From the NCBI RefSeq assembly GCF_900117315.1, contig NZ_LT630337.1:2133261-2197260 (forward strand): a stretch of DNA of 64,000 bases, read 5' to 3'. Origin of the DNA: Bacillus massilinigeriensis (GTDB taxonomy: Bacteria > Bacillota > Bacilli > Bacillales > Cytobacillaceae). This document shows, piece after piece, positions 27,867 to 37,106 of this stretch. The position numbers were made by a program, and so were the translations under genes. Under the pieces are notes generated by a model that saw only the letters and a list, made by a program, of their open reading frames with translations, was not told the DNA's origin and did not search any database. Numbering within the stretch: position 1 is the stretch's first letter; the number at the start of each line of letters is the position of its first letter.

Positions 27867-27898
27867 CGGGAACGATCATTTGACTATCAAGGTTCCCG
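27867..27898 (-). terminator. Terminator of pepF
   Basis: CGGGAAC (27867-27873) pairs with GTTCCCG (27892-27898); the minus strand continues GCTTTTTG. Confidence 0.8.
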
Positions 27899-27938
27899 AC
27901 TAATAATGTCTCAAAACTAAAACCTCAATGGAGAAATT

Positions 27939-29726
27939 TTATGCCTTCGAAAAATCCTCTACTAATTCTCCAAATCTTTTTAATACATTTTCTATTGGAT
28001 ATGGTGTGGTTAAATCCACTCCAGTTTTCTTTAATAGTTCAAGAGGGTAGTCAGAGCTTCCGCTTTTTAAGAATTCTAAATAGGTTTTAAGTGTATCCTC
28101 TTCCCCCTCAAAAATTCTTGTTGCTAAATGGATGGCTGATGCATATCCCGTTGCATATTTGTAGACGTAAAATGGTCGATAAAAATGAGGGATTCTTGAC
28201 CAACCATATTTCACCTCATCATCAAATACAACTTCCTCCCCATTATATTCCCTGAATAAGGACTCGTAGGTTTGATTAAAAACTTCAACGTTTAATGGCT
28301 CTCCCTTTTCTGCAAGCTCATGAATTTTCATTTCAAACTCAGCAAACATTACCTGAGTAAAAAAGGTCCCCTTAAATTGATCAATGAAGTGATTGAGCAA
28401 ATGCTTTCGAACCTCTAAATCATTTTCATTCTCTAATAAATACAGGATTAACAAAACCTCATTGACAGTAGATGCCACCTCTGCAACAAAAATACTATAT
28501 CTTGCATAAATCTGAGGCTGATTTAATGAACTGAGCATACTATGAACCCCATGACCACATTCATGCACTAAAGTGAATAAACTGTCCAAGTCATCATGAT
28601 GATTTAATAAAATGTATGGATGAACTCCATAAACACCAAGATTATAAGCACCTGACCTCTTTCCTGGAGTTTCACGAACATCGATATACCTTTTAATTTT
28701 AAACTCTTTTAGCAACTCAACATACTCTTCACCAAGTGGTGCCAAAGCCTTCAACATCGTATCAAAGGCATCCTTAAAAGAAATTTCGGACTTTACACCT
28801 TTAACTAGTGGAACACTCATATCATATTGCCGCAGCTCATTCAATTGGAGCTTTTCTTTTCGGATATGATTATATTGATGAAGAGGCCTAATATTTTTTT
28901 TCGTTGTGAAAATAAGATTTTCATATACCTCTTTTGGAACCCTATCCCCAAACATCCCTTTTTCAAGTGCCGATGGATAATTTCGTATCCTTGCTAATGT
29001 CACATTGTTCTTTATCGCTGATGATAAGGTTGAAGCAATAGAATTCTTCAATTGAACATAGGGCTTGTAATATGATTTATAGGCTTCCCTTCTTTTATCC
29101 CGATTCTCGTCCTCAATTAATTTGGAATACAATCCTCTAGTAAGTTCAATCTTTTCCCCATTTTCACCAGTTACTTCCCCAAACTTTATATCTGCATTAT
29201 TAATCATTCCAAAGGTCTTACTTGGAACGGATAATGCCTCCCCTAATTGTGAGAGAATGGATCCCTGCTCTTTACTTAATACATGAGGTTTATAACGGAA
29301 GGATTCCATTAAATCCTTTTCAAAGTATTCCAAACCTTGTTCTTCCGATATGTATTTCTTTAACGTTTCCTCTTCCAAACTTAATAAAAATGGCATGAAA
29401 AAGGAGGTTGATGAATTCACTTTTACACTTAGCTGTCTAGCACGATCAAGCAAGACCTGCGACTTTGATTCCCGAGTATCCTCATCAACTAACAGCATGG
29501 CATAAGCAAATAATTTATTAAGAAGATAGGATAATTCCTCACTCGTTTTTAAATATTGAAAGAGGGATGACCCACTTTGAATGTGACCATCAAAGCCTTT
29601 TAATTTTTCTCCTAATTCCTCTATTTGCTGATAATCTTTCTCCCATTTGTTAAAATCAGAATAGATATCTGATAAGGCCCATTTTTCATGTAAGGGTACT
29701 TCATTTCTAGATGTATAAATTTTCAT
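27939..29726 (-). CDS. pepF: Oligoendopeptidase F (M3B zinc peptidase)
   Basis: A 595-residue cytosolic metallopeptidase that trims oligopeptides. The zinc motif HECGH is at about residue 382, with the downstream acidic ligand region (FVAEVASTVNE) about 25 residues later. All-helical M3 fold, normal length for PepF. ATG at 29726 lies after AAAGGAG with ten bases spacing; an in-frame start at 29747 is within the ribosome site region. Single-gene unit. Confidence 0.95.
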   Translation of the reverse strand: MKIYTSRNEVPLHEKWALSDIYSDFNKWEKDYQQIEELGEKLKGFDGHIQSGSSLFQYLKTSEELSYLLNKLFAYAMLLVDEDTRESKSQVLLDRARQLSVKVNSSTSFFMPFLLSLEEETLKKYISEEQGLEYFEKDLMESFRYKPHVLSKEQGSILSQLGEALSVPSKTFGMINNADIKFGEVTGENGEKIELTRGLYSKLIEDENRDKRREAYKSYYKPYVQLKNSIASTLSSAIKNNVTLARIRNYPSALEKGMFGDRVPKEVYENLIFTTKKNIRPLHQYNHIRKEKLQLNELRQYDMSVPLVKGVKSEISFKDAFDTMLKALAPLGEEYVELLKEFKIKRYIDVRETPGKRSGAYNLGVYGVHPYILLNHHDDLDSLFTLVHECGHGVHSMLSSLNQPQIYARYSIFVAEVASTVNEVLLILYLLENENDLEVRKHLLNHFIDQFKGTFFTQVMFAEFEMKIHELAEKGEPLNVEVFNQTYESLFREYNGEEVVFDDEVKYGWSRIPHFYRPFYVYKYATGYASAIHLATRIFEGEEDTLKTYLEFLKSGSSDYPLELLKKTGVDLTTPYPIENVLKRFGELVEDFSKA

Positions 29727-29875
29727 TAGCAAAAACTCCTTTTTCAAAATACTAATAAATTCTTAAGTCAAATCACTTCTATCTTAATTATATTCTTAAT
29801 TGCTCATCCGAAACCCTTTATAAAGGAATGCGAAAATGATAAATTAGAAAATGAACAAAAAAGAAAGGTAGTGGT

Positions 29876-30688
29876 ATGATGGCGAACAATTTACCACAAA
29901 TTGAAGATGCAAATGATACGTTATACCTTCCTCCTAAAGGGGATTACATAACATTTTATGATGAAGCTCATTATGCGGAAAAGGTTCGAGAATGGGGATT
30001 ATCAACCACAAAGGAAGTAAAAAAACAATTTTGGTATAAAGAAGCAACTCATCAACGGATAGTAACCATTAAGGGCTATGAACAATACGGATTCACAGGT
30101 GAATACGATACCATTGTCATTGAATTCCAGGATGGAAATTTAAGCTGCATACATCCAGCCTATCTGAAGGAAATGCAGTCCCCTAGCTTTTCAAAAGGAA
30201 TTTCTTCAAATCCTTCGGGGCAATCTGCCTCTTCAAACCCGGATGGCGCCGAAACAAATTTACATTCAAAGGAAACAAAAAATATTCAATCAGAAAGTAA
30301 AACTAACTCTCCAAAGGTTAAAAATGAAACAAAACAAAAGAAAGAGAAAGCAAGCAAGCTTGATTTACCTTTAGATAAGGTTCATTTTTCAGCAACTGTA
30401 AAGCAATTTGCACTTAGCTGGAATAATTTTAATGAAGAAAATGATGAAGTAGTGGTCCTTGAAAACGTAGTGATACAGCAGGAATTGCCTATTGAAGTTG
30501 GACTAGCCTATTGTTCTCACTCCAAAACCTTGAAAAAATTTGAGTTAAATCCAGGTGATCAGCTTGAATTTGATGGAAAAATTGTCAAAAAGAAATTACC
30601 TAAAGGTAAGTACGTCGAGGAGCAATACATCATTGATACCCCAGTTTTATATAAAATAAATAATCCTTCAAAGATTATGAAAGGCTAA
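29876..30688 (+). CDS. Two-domain protein of unknown function
   Basis: The 270-residue soluble protein is not recognised. Residues 15-100 form a beta-rich domain ending in a KOW-like segment (GFTGEYDTIVIEFQDG). Residues 100-175 are a Ser/Asn/Lys-rich low-complexity linker. Residues 180-268 form a second beta-rich domain with alternating hydrophobics (FELNPGDQLEFDGKIVKKKL), suggesting an OB-like fold that might bind nucleic acid, which is inference. AAAGG precedes the ATG. Its end overlaps a long terminator hairpin. Confidence 0.65.
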   Translation: MMANNLPQIEDANDTLYLPPKGDYITFYDEAHYAEKVREWGLSTTKEVKKQFWYKEATHQRIVTIKGYEQYGFTGEYDTIVIEFQDGNLSCIHPAYLKEMQSPSFSKGISSNPSGQSASSNPDGAETNLHSKETKNIQSESKTNSPKVKNETKQKKEKASKLDLPLDKVHFSATVKQFALSWNNFNEENDEVVVLENVVIQQELPIEVGLAYCSHSKTLKKFELNPGDQLEFDGKIVKKKLPKGKYVEEQYIIDTPVLYKINNPSKIMKG

Positions 30689-30717
30689 AAGAGCGATAAA
30701 ATCGTTCTTTTAGCCTT
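30679..30717 (+). terminator. Long terminator hairpin overlapping a stop codon
   Basis: An 18-bp stem (30679-30696 with 30700-30717, one G-T pair) closes an AAA loop and includes the stop codon of the upstream gene. Five T follow on the plus strand. Confidence 0.85.
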
Positions 30718-30765
30718 TTTCATAGTGTTACTTAACTTAACAGAGGCGAAAAATGGAATACTTTC

Positions 30766-32046
30766 TTAAAGGCTATTGAAATCCTTTAATAGCTGGTCTC
30801 GATAATCCGGATGGGCAATGGCTATTAATTCTCTTGCTCTTTCTTTAAGTGACTTTCCAAATAAAGAAGCAATACCAAATTCCGTAACTACATAATCAAT
30901 ATCGGATTTTATTGATGTGACATATGGATTTGTCACTTTTATTCGTGAATAGGCACCATCTTTGGCTGTCGAAGGTAGGGCAATAATTGATTTTCCACCC
31001 TTTGATAGCCTCGCACCGTGAATAAAATCCATTTGACCACCCACACCACCGATTGGATAATTTCCAATCAGTTCTGCATTGACTTGGCCAAATAAATCGA
31101 CCTCTAAAGCTGAATTAATTGCATGAAAATTGCTTATTTTCGATATGACGGCTGCATTATGTGTATAATCAGTCGAGTGTAGCTCGATTAATGCATTTCG
31201 ATGTGCATATTGATATAATTTTTCTGTTCCCGTTAAAGTAGTCCCTACTGTTTTATAATGGTTAATTTCCTTTTCTTCATTTGTTATCACTTCTAACTCC
31301 ATCAAATCCACGATTGGATCCGTGATTAGGCCTGTGTGAATACCTAAACCCTTCTTCTCTTTAAGAGAATATAAAATGCTATCTGATAGCTTTCCTACCC
31401 CTACTTGAATCGTCGCATAATCAGGAACTAGTTCTGACACCAGCTCTCCAATAATTCTTTCATCGTCATTAGGGACTCTGCTATGAATTGTCAGTAATGG
31501 TCGATTAGTAGGAACAAATAAGTCAATGTCTGATACATGTACAAAGGTGTTTCCATATGTATATGGAAGTTGACTGTTCACTTCCGCAATGACTATGGTC
31601 GAGCTTTTTATTAATGTTTGAACAACATCCACCGACAAGCCTAAATTGCAAAACCCTTTTTCATTAGGAGGGGTCACTTGTATCAATGCCACATCCATTT
31701 TCTCTTGACCAAGGAGACGAGGAATTTCTGATAGATTAACAGGCAAATATTCAGCATCTCCATGAACAAAGGCATTCCTTAAGCTAGCTGAGCTCAAAAA
31801 TGTTCTAATTTTAAAATGCGAATTACAGTCTATGTTTCCATAGAGACATGGACTGCCAAGAACGATATTGTAGAGGAATACATTTTTTAACCTGCTCTTT
31901 TGCTGTATTAACTCTTCAACTAATGTCTGAGGTTCGTTACAGAAAGGGGCTAAAAAAACCTTATGAAAGGATTGAATTAAGGAGATTGCTCTTTCAGCAG
32001 TTGTTATTCTCCTCGAATAGGTGTTCCTCCATTCATGATATTTCAA
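30766..32046 (-). CDS. Acetyl-CoA hydrolase/CoA-transferase family protein
   Basis: The 426-residue protein has the two-domain CoA-transferase family I fold of 4-hydroxybutyrate and acetate CoA-transferases, with GVGGQMDFIHGA and VVTEFGIASLFGKSLKERAREL near the C-terminus. The usual catalytic-Glu region (GIHTE in studied members) reads GLGIHTGLITDPIVDL, with Gly in place of Glu by my alignment, so mechanism or substrate may differ. The TTG at 32046 after TTTGGAGGTGA is the start. Upstream lies an enoyl-CoA hydratase remnant, hinting at a former acyl-CoA pathway operon. Confidence 0.8.
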   Translation of the reverse strand: MKYHEWRNTYSRRITTAERAISLIQSFHKVFLAPFCNEPQTLVEELIQQKSRLKNVFLYNIVLGSPCLYGNIDCNSHFKIRTFLSSASLRNAFVHGDAEYLPVNLSEIPRLLGQEKMDVALIQVTPPNEKGFCNLGLSVDVVQTLIKSSTIVIAEVNSQLPYTYGNTFVHVSDIDLFVPTNRPLLTIHSRVPNDDERIIGELVSELVPDYATIQVGVGKLSDSILYSLKEKKGLGIHTGLITDPIVDLMELEVITNEEKEINHYKTVGTTLTGTEKLYQYAHRNALIELHSTDYTHNAAVISKISNFHAINSALEVDLFGQVNAELIGNYPIGGVGGQMDFIHGARLSKGGKSIIALPSTAKDGAYSRIKVTNPYVTSIKSDIDYVVTEFGIASLFGKSLKERARELIAIAHPDYRDQLLKDFNSL

Positions 32047-32170
32047 CCAAATTCACCTCCAAAGGAATCCCTTTTTAGAAATATGTATGTCAGTATATTT
32101 CTACTTAAAGGTTTCAAGTTCCTCTGGAAAAATTGAACAATGGTTAATTTTTAATAAGATTTTGGTAAAT

Positions 32171-32336
32171 AGTAATCAACACCACTCTCTTATCACTTTC
32201 TTTTTATCGATTGACAAATCTCTAGTATCTCCTTCGCCATTTCTGAATGAAAAGCATTTCGAGCCTCTGGTCGATTTAATATCATTTCTGTAATCTACCT
32301 ATTTTTTCCAATCCTTTTTTGATCCACAAAGGCCAT
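32171..32336 (-). pseudogene. 5' remnant of an enoyl-CoA hydratase gene
   Basis: On the minus strand, GGAGG precedes an ATG at 32336 and the frame reads MAFVDQKRIGKNR, a TAG, then ITEMILNRPEARNAFHSEM and AKEILEIC. ILNRPEARNAF is the hallmark of the enoyl-CoA hydratase/isomerase N-terminus. A frameshift near 32195 moves the continuing family pattern (RVVLIT) to another frame, and nothing follows. It has a nonsense codon, a frameshift and a 3' truncation, so it is dead. It lies just upstream of the CoA-transferase gene on the same strand. Confidence 0.7.
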
Positions 32337-32524
32337 TGGTAATGTAACCTCCATATCAATTAGTGAATTATCATCTTCAGCCTGATTGTTTTCATGAAAA
32401 AACTTTCTTATCTATTGGTATGCAAATTAAAATCTAATATATTTCAATTGTTTATAAAAAAACTGTTGAATTAAAATATTCAATGTAGTAATATATCTTT
32501 AAATTTAAACCTGAATATTTTAAA

Positions 32525-32775
32525 TTGTCTGTGAAAAGGAGTTTGATTATATTTTTCTTTCAGAGAGCCTGTGGTTGCTGGAAACAGGTAGAAGAAATAA
32601 TCTGTCTCGCCTTGGAGATTTTCTTCTGAACGATTAGTAGGAAGAACGGTATACATACCGTTATTATGTCAAAAGTAATACCTTTACTTACCGAGCCTGT
32701 TATCCGTGAGGAAGCAGGGAATGAGGGTGGTACCGCGAGTTTGCTCGTCCCTCAGGTTAAGTTTAGGTATTTTTA
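32525..32775 (+). promoter_or_regulatory. T-box leader of leuA
   Basis: Typical tRNA-sensing leader: AGAGAG motif and GGTTGCTGGAAACAGG distal element of stem I, AGTAGG linker, stem III (AACGGTATACATACCGTTA), and the T-box AGGGTGGTACCGCG at 32725-32738. The competing structures are an antiterminator and a terminator in which AATACCTttACTTA pairs with the AAGTttAGGTATT segment before the T-rich tail. The specifier codon was not fixed with confidence; a CTC triplet in CTGTCTCGCC is a candidate and would suit leucine. Uncharged tRNA-Leu should switch leuA on. Confidence 0.9.
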
Positions 32776-32797
32776 TTATTTTTAGGGGGTTATTAAC

Positions 32798-34333
32798 ATG
32801 GGAAAGAGAATTTATTTTTTTGATACAACATTAAGAGATGGCGAGCAGACACCAGGGGTAAATCTTAATCAAGACGAAAAGGTTGAAATTGCTTTGAGAT
32901 TAGAAAGCTTAGGAATTGACGTGATTGAAGCTGGCTTTGCTGCAGCTTCACCTGGTGATGCTGAGGCAATTCGAGCAGTTGCCAAAGCAGTTACAAAACC
33001 AATGGTGGTCAGTCTTGCAAGGTCAAATAAAGCAGATATCGATTCTGTTATTCAAGCAATTGGGGATATAGACAATACAGGAATTCATATTTTTATTGCA
33101 ACATCTCCTATTCATCGTGATCGTAAGTTAAACATGACAAAGGAGGAGGTCATCGCTAAAGCCGTCGAATGTGTCTCCTATGCCTCTAACTATTTTAAAC
33201 ATATTGAGTTTTCCTGTGAGGACGCTACTCGTACAGAGCTCGATTTCTTAAGCGAGGTTTCAGAACATGTAATCGCTGCTGGAGCAACGGTGTTAAACTT
33301 CCCTGATACTGTTGGATACACTACTCCGGAAGAGTATACGAGGCTATTCCGCTATATACTGGATAATACAAAAGGAATTGAAAACGTTCGTTTAAGCTGT
33401 CATTGCCATGATGACCTTGGTATGGCGTTAAGTAATAGTATTGCTGCTATTACTGCTGGTGCCCTTCAGGTCGAGGGCTGCGTCAATGGAATTGGCGAAC
33501 GAGCTGGGAATGTGGCGCTTGAAGAAGTTGCTGCCATATTAGAAACTCGTAAGGATTATTATCAAAAGGAAACCGGAATCAATCTTAAAGAAATTGCAAA
33601 GACTAGTAAGCTAGTTAGCAGACTTACTGGAATTGCCATCCCTCCAAACAAAGCCGTCATTGGTGGGAATGCCTTTGCTCATTCATCAGGTATTCATCAG
33701 GATGGAGTAATTAAAGATAAATCCACTTATGAAATTATGACACCTGAAAGTGTAGGATTCAATGAAACCAAATTAGTCCTTGGCAAGCTCTCCGGCAGAA
33801 ACGCATTGAAAAAGAGATATGAGGAGCTCGGCTATATTGTAAGTGAAGAGCAGCTTAAGGAGATCTTTAAAAAGTATAAGGATTTAACTGACCGGAAGAA
33901 AGAAATCTTTGATGAAGACATCATCGCCCTATTAGAAACACAACCTAGGAATGATGTAACTGCTTCCTATTCATTTAAGGATCTAAGTCTTCAAATCCTT
34001 GGTGACAATCATTATCGAGCATTTGTCAACATCACCAGTAGCAATGACAATGTGATAGAAGGAATTGGAGAAGGAAATGGACCAATTGATGCGATTTATA
34101 AGGGAATTGATGCAGCGCTTCAACTAAATGATATAGAATTAATTGATTATAAAATTAATTCCGTTTCCAGAGGGAAAGATTCAATCGGTGAAGCATTTGT
34201 AAAAGTAAAAAGCAATGAGTCATACGTCCAAGGTAGAGCGATTAATGTGGACATTATCGTAGCAAGTGCAAATGCTTATATTGATGCAATAAATCGCTTG
34301 AAGATTAGTAGTGATAAATATTTGAAAATCTGA
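32798..34333 (+). CDS. leuA: 2-isopropylmalate synthase
   Basis: First committed step of leucine synthesis: acetyl-CoA plus 2-oxoisovalerate. The 511-residue enzyme has FDTTLRDGEQTPGVN (residues 6-20, metal and substrate site), HCHDDLGMA near 200, GIGERAGN near 225, HSSGIHQDG near 290 and a C-terminal LeuA regulatory domain (about 385-505) for leucine feedback. AGGGGG precedes the ATG. It stands alone rather than in an ilv-leu operon, with its own T-box and terminator. Confidence 0.95.
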   Translation: MGKRIYFFDTTLRDGEQTPGVNLNQDEKVEIALRLESLGIDVIEAGFAAASPGDAEAIRAVAKAVTKPMVVSLARSNKADIDSVIQAIGDIDNTGIHIFIATSPIHRDRKLNMTKEEVIAKAVECVSYASNYFKHIEFSCEDATRTELDFLSEVSEHVIAAGATVLNFPDTVGYTTPEEYTRLFRYILDNTKGIENVRLSCHCHDDLGMALSNSIAAITAGALQVEGCVNGIGERAGNVALEEVAAILETRKDYYQKETGINLKEIAKTSKLVSRLTGIAIPPNKAVIGGNAFAHSSGIHQDGVIKDKSTYEIMTPESVGFNETKLVLGKLSGRNALKKRYEELGYIVSEEQLKEIFKKYKDLTDRKKEIFDEDIIALLETQPRNDVTASYSFKDLSLQILGDNHYRAFVNITSSNDNVIEGIGEGNGPIDAIYKGIDAALQLNDIELIDYKINSVSRGKDSIGEAFVKVKSNESYVQGRAINVDIIVASANAYIDAINRLKISSDKYLKI

Positions 34334-34340
34334 TTGTAAG

Positions 34341-34367
34341 GGCAGACGATTCGTCTGTCTTTTTTTT
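34341..34367 (+). terminator. Terminator of leuA
   Basis: GGCAGAC and GTCTGTC pair around GATTC, followed by eight T, seven bases after the stop codon. Confidence 0.88.
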
Positions 34368-34394
34368 GTGGGTATTTTTTTGATGGGTTGAAGA

Positions 34395-34642
34395 GGGTTT
34401 GTGTGGATGTTGGGAGTTCGCGAGATTTTTGGGGGTTTGTGTGGATGTTGGGAGTTCGCGAGATTTTTGGGGGTTCCTGTGTATGTCGGGGATTCGCGAG
34501 TATTTTTGGGTTTTCGCGAGTATTTCAGGAGTTTCGCGAGTATTTTGGAATTTTCGCGAGTATTTCAGGAGTGTCGCGAATTAAACAGTCATTTTCGCGA
34601 ATAAAATAGCAAAATTCACGAATATAACTACTATTTTCGCGA
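34395..34642. repeat. Phased array of TCGCGA words (ten copies)
   Basis: TCGCGA or a one-base variant starts at 34418, 34456, 34494, 34514, 34534, 34554, 34574, 34595, 34616 and 34637: steps of 38, 38, 20, 20, 20, 20, 21, 21 and 21 bp. The first part contains an exact 38-bp tandem duplication (34395-34432 and 34433-34470). Words are followed by GTATTT early and by ATAAA late. The top strand is G/T-rich at the 5' end. The array fills the gap between leuA and desR; the rest of that gap to 34873 shows nothing else. Confidence 0.85.
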
Positions 34643-34873
34643 ATAAACACTTCCCTCCCCTTTTTTTATGGAAAAATAGGAACCTCAATTCTATTTAAAT
34701 ACAATTTTTGTATCTCAAAGTTCCAAAGCTCTAAAATCCCTCATTTTTTTAGATTGCTAGTCTTTTCTTATAAGAAAAAATATAATATTATTTACGATAA
34801 TTATATTATGTAAACACCCAACTAACCCCTTACCACTCCTCACCTCAACTAAAAAAACCCTAAGACCATCCCA

Positions 34874-35473
34874 TCACTTAAACCACCCCTTCTCCTTAAA
34901 CTGAGTAATCGCCTCTATCCTGTTTTTCACTTCCAGTTTATCAAGAATGGTTGATATATAATTGCGCACGGTTCCTGTTTTTATCCGTAATTGATCAGCA
35001 ATTTCCTTTGTGTTCTTTCCATCTGCCACAAGCTCTAATACTTCCTTCTCGCGATCAGTCAGTGGGTTTTCTTCATTATAAAAATCATCCATAAGCTCCG
35101 GTGCATAGATTCGTCTTCCTGACATGATGCTTCGAATAGAGCTTGCTAGCTCATCGCTCGGGCTATCCTTCAGTAAATAACCACTTACCCCTGCTTTTAT
35201 CGCTCGTTTGAAATAGCCTGATCTTGCAAATGTAGTTAAAATGATCACCTTGCAGCCAAGCTCCTTTAACTCTTCTGCGGCATCTAAGCCACTTTTTTCT
35301 GGCATTTCGATGTCCATTATGCAAACATCGGGATGAAGTTGGTGAACGAGAGATATTGCTTCTGCTCCGTTACTAGCTTTTCCAACCACTTCAATGTCAT
35401 CTTCTAGATTAAGTAAAGATCCTAATGCACCTAACATCATACGCTGATCCTCGGCAATGACTACTCGAATCAT
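34874..35473 (-). CDS. desR: Response regulator DesR (NarL/FixJ family)
   Basis: The 199-residue protein has a receiver domain (EDQRMMLG acidic pocket, phospho-acceptor Asp in DVCIMDIEMP near residue 54, Lys near 102) and a LuxR-type HTH (NPLTDREKEVLELVADGKNTKEIA). With DesK next door and a desaturase gene upstream it matches Bacillus subtilis DesR, which activates des at low temperature. AGGGGAGGG precedes the ATG. Second gene of the desKR unit. Confidence 0.92.
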   Translation of the reverse strand: MIRVVIAEDQRMMLGALGSLLNLEDDIEVVGKASNGAEAISLVHQLHPDVCIMDIEMPEKSGLDAAEELKELGCKVIILTTFARSGYFKRAIKAGVSGYLLKDSPSDELASSIRSIMSGRRIYAPELMDDFYNEENPLTDREKEVLELVADGKNTKEIADQLRIKTGTVRNYISTILDKLEVKNRIEAITQFKEKGWFK

Positions 35474-35569
35474 TTGAATCCCTCCCCTTTTACTTGGTAT
35501 CAGTCACTAAACAACATCCCTCAGCAATTGTATTTTACATAAAACACAAATCCGAATACCACATTCACT

Positions 35570-36688
35570 TCAATTGTCTACCCTTGCCATATTAGGTACG
35601 GTCATGATAACCATCGTTCCTTCATATCTTTGAACTTCAAGATGACCATTCACAAACTCCAAACGCTCCTTCATCCCTAACAAACCATTTCCTTTTTTGT
35701 GCTCGGGACTTTCCGATATCCCGATGCCATTGTCATGAACAGTCAGACGTATTTCATTCCAGGATGGTTCGAGGCGAATGATGCACCTCGTAGCACGACT
35801 ATGTTTAACAACATTTGTAACAGCTTCTTTTAAGCAAAGACTAAGAATATTTTCTAGAAAGATTGAAACTTCGGTCACATCCATCTCTGAAGTTATTAAT
35901 TCAATTTCTGCCGCATTCAATAACTGCTGAACGTGAACGATTTCTTCTTTTAAACGAATTCCTCGCATTTGAGAAACTAGGCTTCTTAGCTCATTCAATG
36001 CTGTCCTTGCTGTTTGTTGTACATCCTTTAATTCACTTTTCGCTTGTTCAGGATCCTTGTGTATTATTTTTCGAGCCAATTCACTTTTCAAGCCTATCAG
36101 CGAGAGCTTTTGGCCGAGTGTGTCATGAAGATCACGGGCAATTCGGTGACGCTCCTCTTGTTTCACTAATTCTGAAATTCTTTTATTTGCATCCTCAAGC
36201 TGCTCCTCAAGCTTCCCCTGTTTTTTTCGATTATAAAGATTGAATGGGAGGAGTATGACGCTCATCCAAATAATAATGATAAATGGCAATTGCTTTAAAA
36301 AATCCGAATCCTGCATAACAAAATTATAATTGATCGCAATAGTAGTACAAACTAGATGAATAATATACAGAGTTAAAAATGCCACGCGGTTTTTTATGTT
36401 TCCGTTATAGTACGCAATGTAAAAAGCAAAGTAAACAAAATTAAATAGAATGGACATGGTTAAAGAAATGGCTATTAGTATACAGGTCCATACATAAACA
36501 AACCATTTTTTAGAGATAAAAGCTAAACGATAAAAAATGAAAAAAAGAATCGTTAACGTTATCCCCACGATTATTTCTGCTGTTGAGGAAGATTCAAAAA
36601 CAAAATAAAACGGCAATATGCTAAAAACGCTCCATATATAAGGAGAAATACCTGAGCTTTTCTGGAGAAACATTAATTTTTTTTTCAT
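35570..36688 (-). CDS. desK: Sensor histidine kinase DesK (membrane thermosensor)
   Basis: The 372-residue kinase has four to five membrane segments (residues about 18-150), a coiled linker, the DHp helix ERHRIARDLHDTLGQKLSLI with the phospho-His, an N box (AVTNVVKHSRA) and the GHKL VHDNGIGI box. The N-terminal MKKKLMFL start with nearby Lys residues resembles the DesK buoy region. It senses membrane thickness/fluidity and controls DesR. ATG at 36688 follows GGGG; a TTG at 36700 is also in frame. About 100 bp separate it from desR. Confidence 0.92.
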   Translation of the reverse strand: MKKKLMFLQKSSGISPYIWSVFSILPFYFVFESSSTAEIIVGITLTILFFIFYRLAFISKKWFVYVWTCILIAISLTMSILFNFVYFAFYIAYYNGNIKNRVAFLTLYIIHLVCTTIAINYNFVMQDSDFLKQLPFIIIIWMSVILLPFNLYNRKKQGKLEEQLEDANKRISELVKQEERHRIARDLHDTLGQKLSLIGLKSELARKIIHKDPEQAKSELKDVQQTARTALNELRSLVSQMRGIRLKEEIVHVQQLLNAAEIELITSEMDVTEVSIFLENILSLCLKEAVTNVVKHSRATRCIIRLEPSWNEIRLTVHDNGIGISESPEHKKGNGLLGMKERLEFVNGHLEVQRYEGTMVIMTVPNMARVDN

Positions 36689-36956
36689 TACAAACCCCAA
36701 TTGTTTTTTATATCATAGCCTTTTATTGAATTTTAACGTAATATCTCCAGAAGGTCGATTATTTTTTATGTCACTGAAACGGATAGTTGCCTTAGCTTAA
36801 TCATCATTATTAAATTTTTATAAAGTGACACTGAAAATCCCCCCTATTTTTTCTGCTTTTTGTAAAATAGCTTCTCTTCAATGCAAATTAGAGGGGACAT
36901 ACATATTATTTTGTCAATTTTGTAGAACATTTCTGCCTTTGTTATTTAATAAATTT

Positions 36957-37055
36957 AAGATATCCGCGATTTTTAAGATATATCCTCGTAATTCCAGAAT
37001 ATTTCCACGATTTTCAAGATATATCCGCGATAATAACAATATATCAGCGATAGGC
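36957..37055. repeat. Phased array of ATATCCGCGAT words (five copies)
   Basis: Five variants of A(G/A)ATAT(AT)CCGCGAT lie in a row; their CGA (or CGT) cores start at 36967, 36987, 37008, 37028 and 37048, steps of 20, 21, 20 and 20 bp. Spacing and the CGCGA core recall the array at 34395-34642, but the flanking words differ. It sits between des and desK. The remaining gap, 36689-36956, shows no gene or other clear signal. Confidence 0.75.
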
Positions 37056-37106
37056 CATTTTAAGATCAATTTGATTATTTCATTACCATCCAAAAAAGTG
37101 ACTCCC

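Noticed and set aside
34388..34609. Three overlapping plus-strand frames of 60-73 codons
   Set aside because: They read the TCGCGA array in all frames (repeated FREYF words), which is a sign of repeats and not of coding.
34395..34642. TCGCGA array considered as a CRISPR array or transcription-factor operator set
   Set aside because: The repeats are too short and spacers are not of uniform kind. It lies downstream of two genes' 3' ends, so operator function is not supported.
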